From the NCBI RefSeq assembly GCF_014646115.1, contig NZ_BMMV01000019.1, positions 118,644 through 182,643 on the forward strand: a stretch of DNA of 64,000 nucleotides. The letters run 5' to 3'. Position numbers and translations under genes: made by a program. This DNA comes from Streptomyces camponoticapitis (GTDB taxonomy: Bacteria > Actinomycetota > Actinomycetes > Streptomycetales > Streptomycetaceae). Shown piece after piece: positions 34,691-43,150 of this stretch. A model generated the notes under the pieces. The model did not search any database. It had not been told where the DNA came from and saw nothing but the letters and a program-made list of their open reading frames with translations. Within the stretch, counting starts at the first letter, position 1. Every line of letters starts with the position of its first letter.

Positions 34691-36094
34691 TTACCAGGCG
34701 ACGGGACGGTAGTCCTTGAGCAGGACGCCGTGGACGGGGCTGCCCGCCTGGCCCTGGACGATCGGGTGGTAGACCCGCGCCGCGCCGTCCACGATGTCCA
34801 GCGGCGGGCGCCACCCGATGGCGGCGTGCCGCTCCCTGGCGGGCAGGGGCTTCTCGTCGGTGACCCAGCCGGTGTCGACGCTGCACACGTGGATGCCGCG
34901 CTTCGCCAGGCCGGCGGCGCTGGTGCGGGTGAGCATGTTCAGGGCGGCCTTGGCCATGTTGGTGTGCGGGTGGTCGCCGGTCTTCTTGCGGACGGTGAAC
35001 CGGCCCTCCACGGCGGACACGTTGAGCAGATACCGCCGTGGGTGCGGTGACGCCGCGAGCAGGGGCAGGAGCCGGTCGGCGAGCAGGAACGGGGCCACCG
35101 CGTTGACGAGTTGGACCTCCAGCATCTCGGCCGGGTCGATGTCGCCGAGCCGCGCGGTCCAGGAGTTCTCCGCCGCGGTCTCGACCAGCAGCCCGGCCTC
35201 GTCGACGCTCGGCAGTACGGCGGTGTCCGCCGCGCGCGGTAGGAGCCCGGCGGCCCACGACGGGCCCTCCAGCTCACCCTTCCCGGTGCCGGGGACGGTG
35301 AAGTCGGGTGCCGTCCAGACGGCGGGCATGCCGGCGACCGGCAGCGCCTCGCGCACGGGTGCGGCCTCGGCTGCGGCCAGGGCGGAGTAGGCGCGCGGCG
35401 AACGGCGCAGCGTCTGGGCCGCGTTGTTGATCAGGATGTCCAACGGCCGTGCCTCGGCCAGCAGCCGGTCGGTGAAGGCCAGCACCTGCCGGGGATCGCG
35501 CAGATCGAGCGCGGCGACACGCAGCCGGTCCCACCAGTCGGCGGAGTCGGGAGCGGCCGCGAAGCGCCGTACCGCGTCCTGGGGGAAGCGGGTGGTCACG
35601 GTCAGGTCGGCGCCGTCGCGCAGCAGCATCAGCGCCAGCTGGTACCCGATCTTGACGCGCCCGCCGGTCAGCAGCGCGCGACGGCCGGTCAGGTCGGTGC
35701 GGGCACCGCGCCGGGTGAGGTTGTCGCGCGCGCAGTCGGGGCAGAGCCGGTGGTAGAAGTGGTGGATCCGCCGGTAGTGGTCCTTGCACACGTAGCACCG
35801 CTGGGGCCGTTTCAACTCGCCTGCCGTCCCCTCGCCCTGAGCGTCCGGCGGTGGAGGGTCGAGGGGCAGCGGGGCGTCCATGACGCGGTCGGTGGCGCCC
35901 ATGACCGTGGCGGCCTGGATCCGGGCGTCCGCCGCGGCGCGGGCTCCACGGGTGGCGGAGCGGCGTTTGCGCCGCCCGTCCCGGAAGAGCCCGCTCGCCG
36001 CCCGCTCCAGCCGCTCGCGTCGGGGATCCTCGATCGACAGGTCCCGTGCCTCGTTCAGCAACTCCAGCGTCGCCTGTATCCGCTCGTCGTCCAT
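34691..36094 (-). CDS. SDR-family oxidoreductase with N-terminal zinc-binding-like module
   Basis: A 467-residue protein. Residues 1-90 are polar and helical. Residues about 95-125 hold CYVCKDHYRRIHHFYHRLCP followed by DC, a Cys/His cluster that looks like a zinc site. The Rossmann domain then starts with LTGRRALLTGGRVKIGYQLA (a variant of TGxxxGxG) and contains DILINNAAQTLRRSPRAY. The catalytic Ser lies in LLNVSAVEGRF, but the usual YxxxK reads TNMAK, so the Tyr is replaced. A similar family is known in fungi and actinobacteria; its reaction is unknown. It sits between otsA and otsB but faces the other way from otsA. Confidence 0.8.
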   Translation of the reverse strand: MDDERIQATLELLNEARDLSIEDPRRERLERAASGLFRDGRRKRRSATRGARAAADARIQAATVMGATDRVMDAPLPLDPPPPDAQGEGTAGELKRPQRCYVCKDHYRRIHHFYHRLCPDCARDNLTRRGARTDLTGRRALLTGGRVKIGYQLALMLLRDGADLTVTTRFPQDAVRRFAAAPDSADWWDRLRVAALDLRDPRQVLAFTDRLLAEARPLDILINNAAQTLRRSPRAYSALAAAEAAPVREALPVAGMPAVWTAPDFTVPGTGKGELEGPSWAAGLLPRAADTAVLPSVDEAGLLVETAAENSWTARLGDIDPAEMLEVQLVNAVAPFLLADRLLPLLAASPHPRRYLLNVSAVEGRFTVRKKTGDHPHTNMAKAALNMLTRTSAAGLAKRGIHVCSVDTGWVTDEKPLPARERHAAIGWRPPLDIVDGAARVYHPIVQGQAGSPVHGVLLKDYRPVAW

Positions 36095-36214
36095 CGACCC
36101 CTCGCCCCCCGCTCACACCGAACGACCATGATGCGCGAGGCGTCCGCCCGGTGTCTTCCGCGTTTCGGGCCGTCGACCGGGCCCGGTCCGGCGACCGGTC
36201 GACGGCCGCGGCCC

Positions 36215-37057
36215 TCAGAGGCGGGCCGCCACCGACGCGAGGAAGCCGGTCAGCGCCTCCGGGCCCGGCAGCACCAGGTCGGCCCTCTCGGCGAGTTCGG
36301 GGACCTCCCCCGTACCGCTGCACAGGAGCAGGCCCGAACGGCCCTTCGCACGGAGGGCGTCGACCGCCGCGAAGGCCGGGAGGTCGCCCAGGTCGTCGCC
36401 GCCGTACACGACCGTCTCGGCGCCGGTCTCGCGGACGTACTCCGTCAGGGCCACGCCCTTGTCCATGCCCGGCGGGCGCAACTCCAGGACCATGCGGCCC
36501 GGTTCGAGCACCAGGCCGTGCCGGGCCGCGAGGTCCGCGAGGGGCCCGCGCAGGGCGTCGAAGGCCCCCTGGGGGTCGGCGGCGCGGCGGGTGTGGACGG
36601 CGACCGCCCGGCCCTTCTCCTCGATCCACGTACCGCTCCAGGACTCGAACCGTTCGAGCAGTCGCGGGAGTTCGTCACGGGCCGCGGCGACCCCGGGGTG
36701 CGGGGGCGGGGCGGTCACGGTGCCGCTGACCGCGTCCCAGCGCTCGGCGCCGTAATGGCCGAGCACCACGAGGTGTTCCAGGCCGGGTACGCCGGCGAAG
36801 CCGCCGTACCGCACGGCGACATCGGCCGGGCGGCCGGTGATCACGGCGACGGAGGCGACGTGCGGGGCCAGCGCGGCGAGCGCGGGGACCGCGCCGGGAT
36901 GGGCGCGGGCGCTCTCGGGGTCGGGGACGATGTCGGCGAGTGTGCCGTCGAAGTCGAGCGCGACGACGGCCTTCCCGGGCCGGGCGAGAAGCGCGGCCAG
37001 GCCTTCGGCGCCGGCGGAGGTGACGGGGGTCGGCAGGGGGTTCGAGTGGCTGCCCAT
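36215..37057 (-). CDS. otsB: Trehalose-6-phosphate phosphatase
   Basis: A 280-residue HAD-superfamily phosphatase that completes trehalose synthesis. Motif I is VALDFDGTLADIVPDP with the nucleophile and acid/base Asp pair. Motif II is VITGRPAD, the capping region includes WSGTWIEEKGRAVAVHTRRA, and motifs III/IV are MDKGVAL and VVYGGDDLGDLPAF. Start ATG 37057. Orientation and distance (120 bp) suggest a unit with the upstream-encoded DUF3263 gene and possibly the SDR gene. Confidence 0.93.
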   Translation of the reverse strand: MGSHSNPLPTPVTSAGAEGLAALLARPGKAVVALDFDGTLADIVPDPESARAHPGAVPALAALAPHVASVAVITGRPADVAVRYGGFAGVPGLEHLVVLGHYGAERWDAVSGTVTAPPPHPGVAAARDELPRLLERFESWSGTWIEEKGRAVAVHTRRAADPQGAFDALRGPLADLAARHGLVLEPGRMVLELRPPGMDKGVALTEYVRETGAETVVYGGDDLGDLPAFAAVDALRAKGRSGLLLCSGTGEVPELAERADLVLPGPEALTGFLASVAARL

Positions 37058-37108
37058 GGTCCGACCCTATCCGCGTGAGGCCGCGGGGGGGGCGGCGAAG
37101 GACGCCGC

Positions 37109-37456
37109 TCAGCGGCGGGCGCGGCGGGCGTCCCGGATCCGGCGCAGACGGTTGACGGTCACCGGGTCGTGGGCCAGGGCCAGCGGATCGTCGATCAGCA
37201 CGCCGAGCAGCTGGTAGTACCGGGTCGGCGAGATACCGAGCTCCTCCCGGATGACGCGTTCCTTGGCGCCCGGGCCCGGCCAGGAGCAAGTCTCCACGGC
37301 GAGGACGGCGCGGTCCCGCTCGGTCAGTTCCGACCGTCCGGCGGGACCACGCCCCTCGTGCGACGCGGGCCCGGGCCCGGGTTCCGACGTGGTCTCGGGC
37401 TCGGGCCCGGGTTCCGACGCGGGCTCGGGCCCGGACTCAGGGGTGGGTGCGGTCAT
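37109..37456 (-). CDS. DUF3263 protein
   Basis: A 115-residue protein: an N-terminal low-complexity Pro/Glu/Gly/Ser tract of about 40 residues, then the DUF3263 domain (LTERDRAVLAVETCSWPGPG, AKERVIREELGISPTRYYQL), which looks like a small winged helix. Function unknown, probably DNA binding. It lies 12 bp downstream of the sugar-binding lipoprotein gene and upstream of otsB, an arrangement I recall from other Streptomyces. Confidence 0.85.
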   Translation of the reverse strand: MTAPTPESGPEPASEPGPEPETTSEPGPGPASHEGRGPAGRSELTERDRAVLAVETCSWPGPGAKERVIREELGISPTRYYQLLGVLIDDPLALAHDPVTVNRLRRIRDARRARR

Positions 37457-37468
37457 AGGGCTGACACG

Positions 37469-38734
37469 CTACTCGGCGTTCTCCGCCGTGGTCGCGTCCC
37501 GGCCGATTCTCGCCAGGATCTCGGAGGGCACCGCGCCGGGCTGCACCGCCTTGCCGATGTTCTTCTTGATGTCCTCGCTGACACCCGCCCACGACGTCTT
37601 GCCGAACGGGTACAGCTCCGCGGTGGGCAGCGCCTCCAGGAACTTCCGCAGGTCCTTGTGCTCGTCGTCCGCCACCATCGTCTCGGACGCGCTGTAGGTG
37701 ACCGGCAGGAGGTCGTACTGCCCGACGAAGTCCATCACGTTCTTGTCCTCGAAGGTGAAGTCGAGGAATTTACCGCTCTCTTCGCGGTGCCCGGCCTGCT
37801 TGAAGGCCATGATCCAGTCGGCGACACCCATCGTCGCCTTGGACTTGCCGTTGACGCCGGGCAGCGGCACCATCCCGACCTCGACGCCCGCTTTCTCGGC
37901 CTCCTGCATCATCGTCGGATGCCCGTTGAGCATGCCGACCTTGCCGCTGGTGAACGCCTTGAAGGCGTCGGCGCGGTCCAGTTCGCCGGGGGCCACGGGA
38001 CCGGTGAGGCCCTTGCCGACCAGCTCCGTCTGGAGCCATTCGAAGGTGCTGATGTTCACGTCGGAATCGACGGCGTACGCGTCGTCGACCGTGTCCGTGT
38101 AGCCGCCGCCACCGCTGAGCATCCACATCATGGTCTCGGCCTGCGCCTCCTCCGCGCCGAGCGGGAGGGCGAACGGGGTCGGTACGCCCTTCTCCTTGAG
38201 CGCCTCGGCGTCCGACTTGATGTCGTTCCAGTTCTGCGGCGCCGACAGACCGGCCTGCGCGAAGAGGCCCTTGTTGTAGAAGAGCAGCCGGGTGCTGGCC
38301 ACGAACGGCAGTCCGTACTGGGTCTGTTCGACCTTTCCGGCGTCGGCGAAGCGGGAGAGGAAGTTCGCCTGGGTGGGTATGGAGAGCAGCTCGTCCGCGC
38401 TGTACAGCTCTTCCTGCTTCACGTAGTCCGCGTAGGCGCCGATCTGCGCGATGTCGGGGGCCTTGCCCTCCCTGACCATCTTCGCCACATCGGCGTCCAC
38501 GGTCTTCCAGGAACGGACGTCGACGTCGACCTTGATGCCCGGGTTCTTGGACTCGAACTCCTTGGCCAGACTGTTCCAGTACTTCTCCGAGCTGTTGGCG
38601 GGACTGCTGCCGTAATCCGCCGCGACGACTTTCAGGGTGACGTCACCCGATCCGCTGGAGCTGCCGCAGCCGCTCAGCGCCATCGTCATGCCCAGTGCGG
38701 CTATCGCCGCGGAAGCCCTAAGGAAGCGCTGCAC
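37469..38734 (-). CDS. Sugar ABC transporter substrate-binding lipoprotein (orphan)
   Basis: A 421-residue family-1 extracellular solute-binding protein. The lipobox LSGC places the lipidated Cys near residue 23. Typical blocks are KYWNSLAKEFESKNPGIKVD, GKAPDIAQIGAYADYV, YGLPFVASTRLLFYNKGLF and the C-terminal helices. No permease or ATPase gene adjoins it, so it must use components encoded elsewhere. It is divergent from nagK-nagA across a 245-bp region with a DasR box, so amino-sugar or chito-oligosaccharide ligands are a reasonable guess. Confidence 0.9.
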   Translation of the reverse strand: MQRFLRASAAIAALGMTMALSGCGSSSGSGDVTLKVVAADYGSSPANSSEKYWNSLAKEFESKNPGIKVDVDVRSWKTVDADVAKMVREGKAPDIAQIGAYADYVKQEELYSADELLSIPTQANFLSRFADAGKVEQTQYGLPFVASTRLLFYNKGLFAQAGLSAPQNWNDIKSDAEALKEKGVPTPFALPLGAEEAQAETMMWMLSGGGGYTDTVDDAYAVDSDVNISTFEWLQTELVGKGLTGPVAPGELDRADAFKAFTSGKVGMLNGHPTMMQEAEKAGVEVGMVPLPGVNGKSKATMGVADWIMAFKQAGHREESGKFLDFTFEDKNVMDFVGQYDLLPVTYSASETMVADDEHKDLRKFLEALPTAELYPFGKTSWAGVSEDIKKNIGKAVQPGAVPSEILARIGRDATTAENAE

Positions 38735-38936
38735 AGCTCTTTTCCCACCCTTGTTTTTCTCGGCCGTCTGTACGGCGTTTGAGTCCCAGTCAGTCCCCCG
38801 CGACGTCCTGCGTTGACGAGCTGCGATTTTCCACGATGCGCTGTCGGAGGTCTACTCCAGTCCCATATCGCTTCGGCAACTTCTCTGCCAGGGGGGTTTG
38901 GCGAAGGCTTTGTATGGGCTGGCAACAATCCCGCAC

Positions 38937-38952
38937 AGTGGACTAGACCTTT
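38937..38952 (+). promoter_or_regulatory. DasR responsive element (dre) before nagK
   Basis: AGTGGACTAGACCTTT matches the dre consensus at 12 of 16 positions and lies 27 bp upstream of the nagK start. A nagKA dre is an established part of the DasR regulon in S. coelicolor; glucosamine-6-phosphate is the usual inducer. Confidence 0.8.
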
Positions 38953-38979
38953 CTTGGGTTTTCGCGCGAGAATGCGCTT

Positions 38980-39912
38980 GTGAGACACGTCATCGCCCTG
39001 GATGTGGGCGGCACCGGTATGAAGGCCGCCCTGGTCGGGGCGGACGGCGCGCTGCTGTACGAGGCGCGCCGGGCCACCGGCAGGGAGCGCGGCCCCGACG
39101 CGATCGTCGAGACCATCCTCGACTTCGCGGCGGATCTGCGCGCCCACGGCATCGCGCACTTCGGCGAGAGCGCGGTCGCCGCCGGGGTCGCGGTACCGGG
39201 GATCGTCGACGCCGAGCGCGGGATGGCGCTGTACGCGGCGAACCTCGGCTGGCGTGACGTACCGCTGCGGGATCTGCTCGGCGCGCGCCTCGGCGGCGTA
39301 CCGGTCGCCCTCGGGCACGACGTACGCACCGGCGGGCTCGCCGAGGGGCGGATCGGCGCGGGCAAGGGCTCGGACCGGTTCTTCTTCGTACCGCTCGGCA
39401 CCGGCATCGCGGGCGCCATCGGCATCGACGGCGCCATCGAGGCCGGCGCGCACGGCTACGCGGGTGAGATCGGGCATGTCGTCGTCCGGCCCGACGGGCC
39501 CGTGTGCGGCTGCGGACAGACCGGCTGCATGGAGGCGCTCGCCTCGGCCGCGGCCGTGACCCGCGCGTGGGCGGCGGCCAGCGGCGATCCCGAGGCGGAC
39601 GCGGCCGACTGCGCCAAGGCCGTGGCCTCGGGCGACCCGAGGGCCGCGGCGGTCTGGGCGGACGCGGTCGACGCGCTCGCCGCCGGACTGGTCACCGCGC
39701 TCACCCTGCTCGACCCCCGAAGGCTGATCATCGGTGGCGGTCTCGCCGAGGCCGGGGAAACGTTGTTCACACCCCTGAGGGCCGCGGTCGAGGAGCGGGT
39801 CACGTTCCAGAAGCTGCCCGAGATCGTCCCGGCGGCCCTCGGGGACACCGCCGGATGCCTGGGCGCGGGCCTGCTCGCCTGGGATCTTCTCTCGACGGAG
39901 GTATCCGCCTGA
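38980..39912 (+). CDS. nagK: ROK-family N-acetylglucosamine kinase
   Basis: A 310-residue ROK sugar kinase. The ATP-binding DVGGTGMKAALV opens the protein; the ROK metal site is GYAGEIGHVVVRPDGPVCGC followed by GQTGC; and GVAVPGIVD and GHDVRTGGLAEGRIG are present. It phosphorylates GlcNAc arriving without PTS phosphorylation (for example released from chitobiose). Its TGA overlaps the nagA ATG by one base (TGATG), so both enzymes are coupled. GTG 38980 is the start. Regulation by DasR is expected. Confidence 0.92.
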   Translation: MRHVIALDVGGTGMKAALVGADGALLYEARRATGRERGPDAIVETILDFAADLRAHGIAHFGESAVAAGVAVPGIVDAERGMALYAANLGWRDVPLRDLLGARLGGVPVALGHDVRTGGLAEGRIGAGKGSDRFFFVPLGTGIAGAIGIDGAIEAGAHGYAGEIGHVVVRPDGPVCGCGQTGCMEALASAAAVTRAWAAASGDPEADAADCAKAVASGDPRAAAVWADAVDALAAGLVTALTLLDPRRLIIGGGLAEAGETLFTPLRAAVEERVTFQKLPEIVPAALGDTAGCLGAGLLAWDLLSTEVSA

Positions 39913-41099
39913 TGGCCGCACGCGCCGAAAGCACTGTTCTCGCCGGCGCCCGGGTGGTGCTGCCGACCGGGGTCGTGGAGAACGGACGGGTGAGAGTCGA
40001 AGGCGGACGGATCACCGAGGCGGGGCCGACGGCCTCCGCGACCGGGGCGGCCTCCGTGGGAGGAGACGCCGGGGCGCTCGATCTGACCGGCCACTGGGTG
40101 GTGCCCGGCTTCGTCGACATGCACAACCACGGCGGCGGCGGCGCGTCCTTCACGTCGGGCGACGCGGACGCCGTCCTCAAGGGCGTCCGTACGCACCAGG
40201 AGCACGGCACCACCACGCTCGTCGCCTCCACCGTCACCGGCGAGATGGACTTCCTCGCCCAGCGCGCCGGGTTCCTCTCCGAGCTGGTCGAGCAGGGCGA
40301 CCTGGCCGGCATCCACTTCGAGGGCCCGTTCATCTCGCCGTGCCGCAAGGGCGCGCACAGCGAGGAGCTGCTGCGCGACCCGGACCCGGCCGAGGTGCGC
40401 AAGCTCCTCGACGCGGCCCGTGGCACGGCGAGGATGGTGACCCTCGCCACCGAACTGCCGGGCGGCATCGACTCCGTACGGCTGCTGGCCGAGCACGGCG
40501 TGATCGCGGCGATCGGGCACACGGACGCGACGTACGAGCAGACCGTCGAGGCCATCGACGCGGGAGCGACGGTCGCGACGCACCTGTTCAACGCGATGCC
40601 CCCGCTCGGCCACCGCGCGCCGGGACCGATCGCCGCGCTGATGGAGGACGAACGGGTCACCGTCGAGCTGATCAACGACGGCACGCATCTGCATCCGGCG
40701 GCGCTGGAGCTGGCGTTCCACCGCGCGGGCGCGGACCGGGTCGCCTTCATCACGGACGCGATGGACGCGGCCGGTTTCGGCGACGGGGTCTACCAACTCG
40801 GCCCGCTGGAGGTCGAGGTCAAGGACGGCGTCGCGCGGCTCGCCGTGGGCGGGTCGATCGCGGGCTCCACGCTCACCCTGGACACGGCGTTCAGACGCGC
40901 CGTCACGATCGACCGGCTGCCGGTCGCCGACATCGTGCGGGCGATCTCCGCCAACCCGGCGAAGCTGCTGGGCGTGTACGACCGGGTGGGCTCGCTGGAA
41001 CCGGGGAAGGACGCCGACCTGGTGATCCTGGACGCGGACTTCGCGGTCGCCGGGGTGCTGCGCCAGGGCGAATGGGTGGTCAAGCCCCAAGTGGGCTAG
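39912..41099 (+). CDS. nagA: N-acetylglucosamine-6-phosphate deacetylase
   Basis: A 395-residue amidohydrolase converting GlcNAc-6-phosphate to glucosamine-6-phosphate. Metal and catalytic features: GFVDMHNHGGGG near residues 65-76, IHFEGPFISPCRKGAH, IGHTDATYEQT, ATHLFNAMPPLGHR, INDGTHLHP and FITDAMDAAGFGDG with the catalytic Asp. Start ATG 39912 overlaps the nagK stop. It receives substrate from NagK and, through MurQ, from recycled MurNAc-6-phosphate. Confidence 0.96.
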   Translation: MAARAESTVLAGARVVLPTGVVENGRVRVEGGRITEAGPTASATGAASVGGDAGALDLTGHWVVPGFVDMHNHGGGGASFTSGDADAVLKGVRTHQEHGTTTLVASTVTGEMDFLAQRAGFLSELVEQGDLAGIHFEGPFISPCRKGAHSEELLRDPDPAEVRKLLDAARGTARMVTLATELPGGIDSVRLLAEHGVIAAIGHTDATYEQTVEAIDAGATVATHLFNAMPPLGHRAPGPIAALMEDERVTVELINDGTHLHPAALELAFHRAGADRVAFITDAMDAAGFGDGVYQLGPLEVEVKDGVARLAVGGSIAGSTLTLDTAFRRAVTIDRLPVADIVRAISANPAKLLGVYDRVGSLEPGKDADLVILDADFAVAGVLRQGEWVVKPQVG

Positions 41100-41301
41100 G
41101 TCGTGTCCGGCAAACTCCGTCCGGCCGGCGGGCACTGAGGAAGGCTCGCGCGGCCCGCAAGTCGTACATCCCATCGGGAGCCGCACGGGCGTTCGGGGAC
41201 GACCCCTCCACCTGACGCTTCGCGTTTGGCATGATCAGGTCCGGAACGGAGCGGGCAGGCGGGCCCGCTCCCCGACGTATCCCCGAGGGAGGGCACGGCG
41301 C

Positions 41302-42261
41302 ATGATCCTCACCGTCACGCTCAACACCGCCCTCGACATCACCTACCGGACCGCCGCACTGACCCCGCACACCACCAACCGCGTCGCCGAGGTCTCCGAG
41401 CGGCCCGGCGGCAAGGGCGTCAACGTCGCCCGCGTGCTGTCGGCGCTCGGCCACGAGACCGTCGTGACCGGCTTCGCCGGCGGCCGGACCGGGGACGCGG
41501 TGCGCGAACTGCTCGCCGCCGACGGCCCGTCCGACGCGCTCGTGGCCATCGAGGGCACCACGCGCCGCACCGTCGCCGTCGTGGACGAGGCGACCGGCGA
41601 CACGACACAGCTGAACGAACCCGGCCCGACCGTCACGTCCGCCGAATGGGCCACTTTCCTCACCTCCTACGAAGGTCTCGTCGCCCGCGCGGACGCCGTC
41701 GCCCTGTGCGGCAGCCTGCCGCCCGGCATCCACGTCGGCGCGTACGCGGAGCTGGTACGCGCCGCGCGAGCCGCCGGCCTGCCCGTCCTGCTGGACACCA
41801 GCGGCGAACCGCTGCGCCGGGGCATCGCCGCCCGCCCGGACCTCGTGAAGCCCAACGCCGACGAACTCGCCCAGCTCACCGGCTCGCGCGAGCCGGTCCG
41901 CGCGACCCGTGACGCGCGCAGGCGCGGCGGCCGCGCCGTGATCGCCTCGCTCGGCGCCGCCGGGCTGTTCGCCGCGACACCGGACGGCGCGTGGCGGGCG
42001 ACCCCGCCGAGAACCGTGCGCGGCAACCCGACGGGCGCGGGCGACTCGGCGGTGGCCGGGCTGCTGTCGGGGCTGGTGGAGCGGCTGCCGTGGCCGGAGA
42101 GGCTCGCGAGGGCGGTCGCGCTGGCCACGGCGACGGTCCTGGCGCCGGCGGCGGGCGAGTTCGACCGGGAGGCGTACGCGGACCTGCTGCGCCAGATCGA
42201 TGTGACAGAACAGTCCGAGCAGTCGGAACAGGGGCCTCATGCCACTCGTCAGCACCGGTGA
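41302..42261 (+). CDS. PfkB-family 1-phosphofructokinase/tagatose-6-phosphate-kinase-like
   Basis: A 319-residue hexose-phosphate kinase of the LacC/FruK type. Motifs: TVTLNTALDITYRT, ERPGGKGVNVARVLSALGHE (PfkB signature 1), LCGSLPPGIHVGAYAEL, VKPNADELAQLTG and the catalytic GNPTGAGDSAVAGLL. Following a nagKA pair and preceding an aldolase, it probably acts in amino-sugar breakdown (tagatose-6-phosphate route). Its last 23 bases overlap the aldolase start. Confidence 0.88.
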   Translation: MILTVTLNTALDITYRTAALTPHTTNRVAEVSERPGGKGVNVARVLSALGHETVVTGFAGGRTGDAVRELLAADGPSDALVAIEGTTRRTVAVVDEATGDTTQLNEPGPTVTSAEWATFLTSYEGLVARADAVALCGSLPPGIHVGAYAELVRAARAAGLPVLLDTSGEPLRRGIAARPDLVKPNADELAQLTGSREPVRATRDARRRGGRAVIASLGAAGLFAATPDGAWRATPPRTVRGNPTGAGDSAVAGLLSGLVERLPWPERLARAVALATATVLAPAAGEFDREAYADLLRQIDVTEQSEQSEQGPHATRQHR

Positions 42262-43117
42262 ACTCGTCTCGGCCGCGGCGGCTTCCGCGACCCGAGCAGA
42301 CCAACACCCGTACGGCATCGCCGCGTTCAACGTCATCACGCTGGAGCACGCCGAGGCGATCGCCGCCGGCGCCGAACGCGCGGGCCGCCCCGCGATCCTC
42401 CAGATCTCCGAGAACGCGGTGAAGTTCCACGGCGGCCGGCTGACCGCCGTCGCCGCCGCCACCGCCGCCGTCGCGCGCGCCTCGGACGCCCCGCTCTCGC
42501 TCCACCTCGACCACGTCGAATCGGCCGCCCTGCTGCGCGCGGCCGACGGCGAGGGCTTCAGCTCGGTGATGTTCGACGCGTCGAGACTGAGCTACGGGGC
42601 GAACGTCGCCGCCACCGCGGAGGCGGTCGCCTGGGGCCACGCGCGCGGCATCTGGATCGAGGCGGAGCTGGGCAAGGTCGGTGGCAAGGACGGCGAACCC
42701 CCGCTGGGCGCCCACGCGCCCGGTGTCCGCACCGACCCGGCCGAGGCCGTGGCGTACGTACGCGACACGGGCGTCGACGCGCTCGCCGTCGCGGTCGGCT
42801 CCTCGCACGCGATGACCGACCGCACGGCGGCCCTGGACCACGACCTGATCGGCGCGCTGCGCCGGGCCGTGCCCGTACCGCTGGTGCTGCACGGCTCGTC
42901 GGGCGTCCCCGACGCGGAGATCCGGCAGGCGGTCGCCGCGGGCATGGTCAAGATCAACGTCGGTACGGCGCTGAACACAGCCTTCACCGGAGCGGTCCGC
43001 GGGTGCCTGGAGGCCGACCCGAGGCTGGTCGACCCCCGGAAATACCTCGTCCCGGCTCGCGAGGCGATGACCGGGACGGTGGCGGCGTTCCTGAAGGTGA
43101 TAGCCGGGGAGCCCTGA
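42239..43117 (+). CDS. Class II ketose-bisphosphate aldolase (fructose/tagatose type)
   Basis: A 292-residue zinc-dependent aldolase. Seen: YGIAAFNVITLEHAEAIAAG, the zinc His/Asp in LHLDHVES, FSSVMFDASRLSYGANV, IEAELGKVGGKDG, AVAVGSSHAMT, PLVLHGSSGVPD with a zinc His, and VKINVGTALN. Together with the overlapping PfkB kinase it forms a kinase/aldolase module that would split tagatose- or fructose-1,6-bisphosphate to trioses. The sugar isomer is not decidable by eye. Confidence 0.9.
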   Translation: MPLVSTGELVSAAAASATRADQHPYGIAAFNVITLEHAEAIAAGAERAGRPAILQISENAVKFHGGRLTAVAAATAAVARASDAPLSLHLDHVESAALLRAADGEGFSSVMFDASRLSYGANVAATAEAVAWGHARGIWIEAELGKVGGKDGEPPLGAHAPGVRTDPAEAVAYVRDTGVDALAVAVGSSHAMTDRTAALDHDLIGALRRAVPVPLVLHGSSGVPDAEIRQAVAAGMVKINVGTALNTAFTGAVRGCLEADPRLVDPRKYLVPAREAMTGTVAAFLKVIAGEP

Positions 43118-43150
43118 GATCCGGGCCGCCCACGGCCGTCGTGCGCGGGC

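Noticed and set aside
41100..41301. Gene or IS remnant in the gap between nagA and the PfkB kinase
   Set aside because: No terminal repeats, transposase frame or stable coding sequence could be made out; treated as promoter/spacer.
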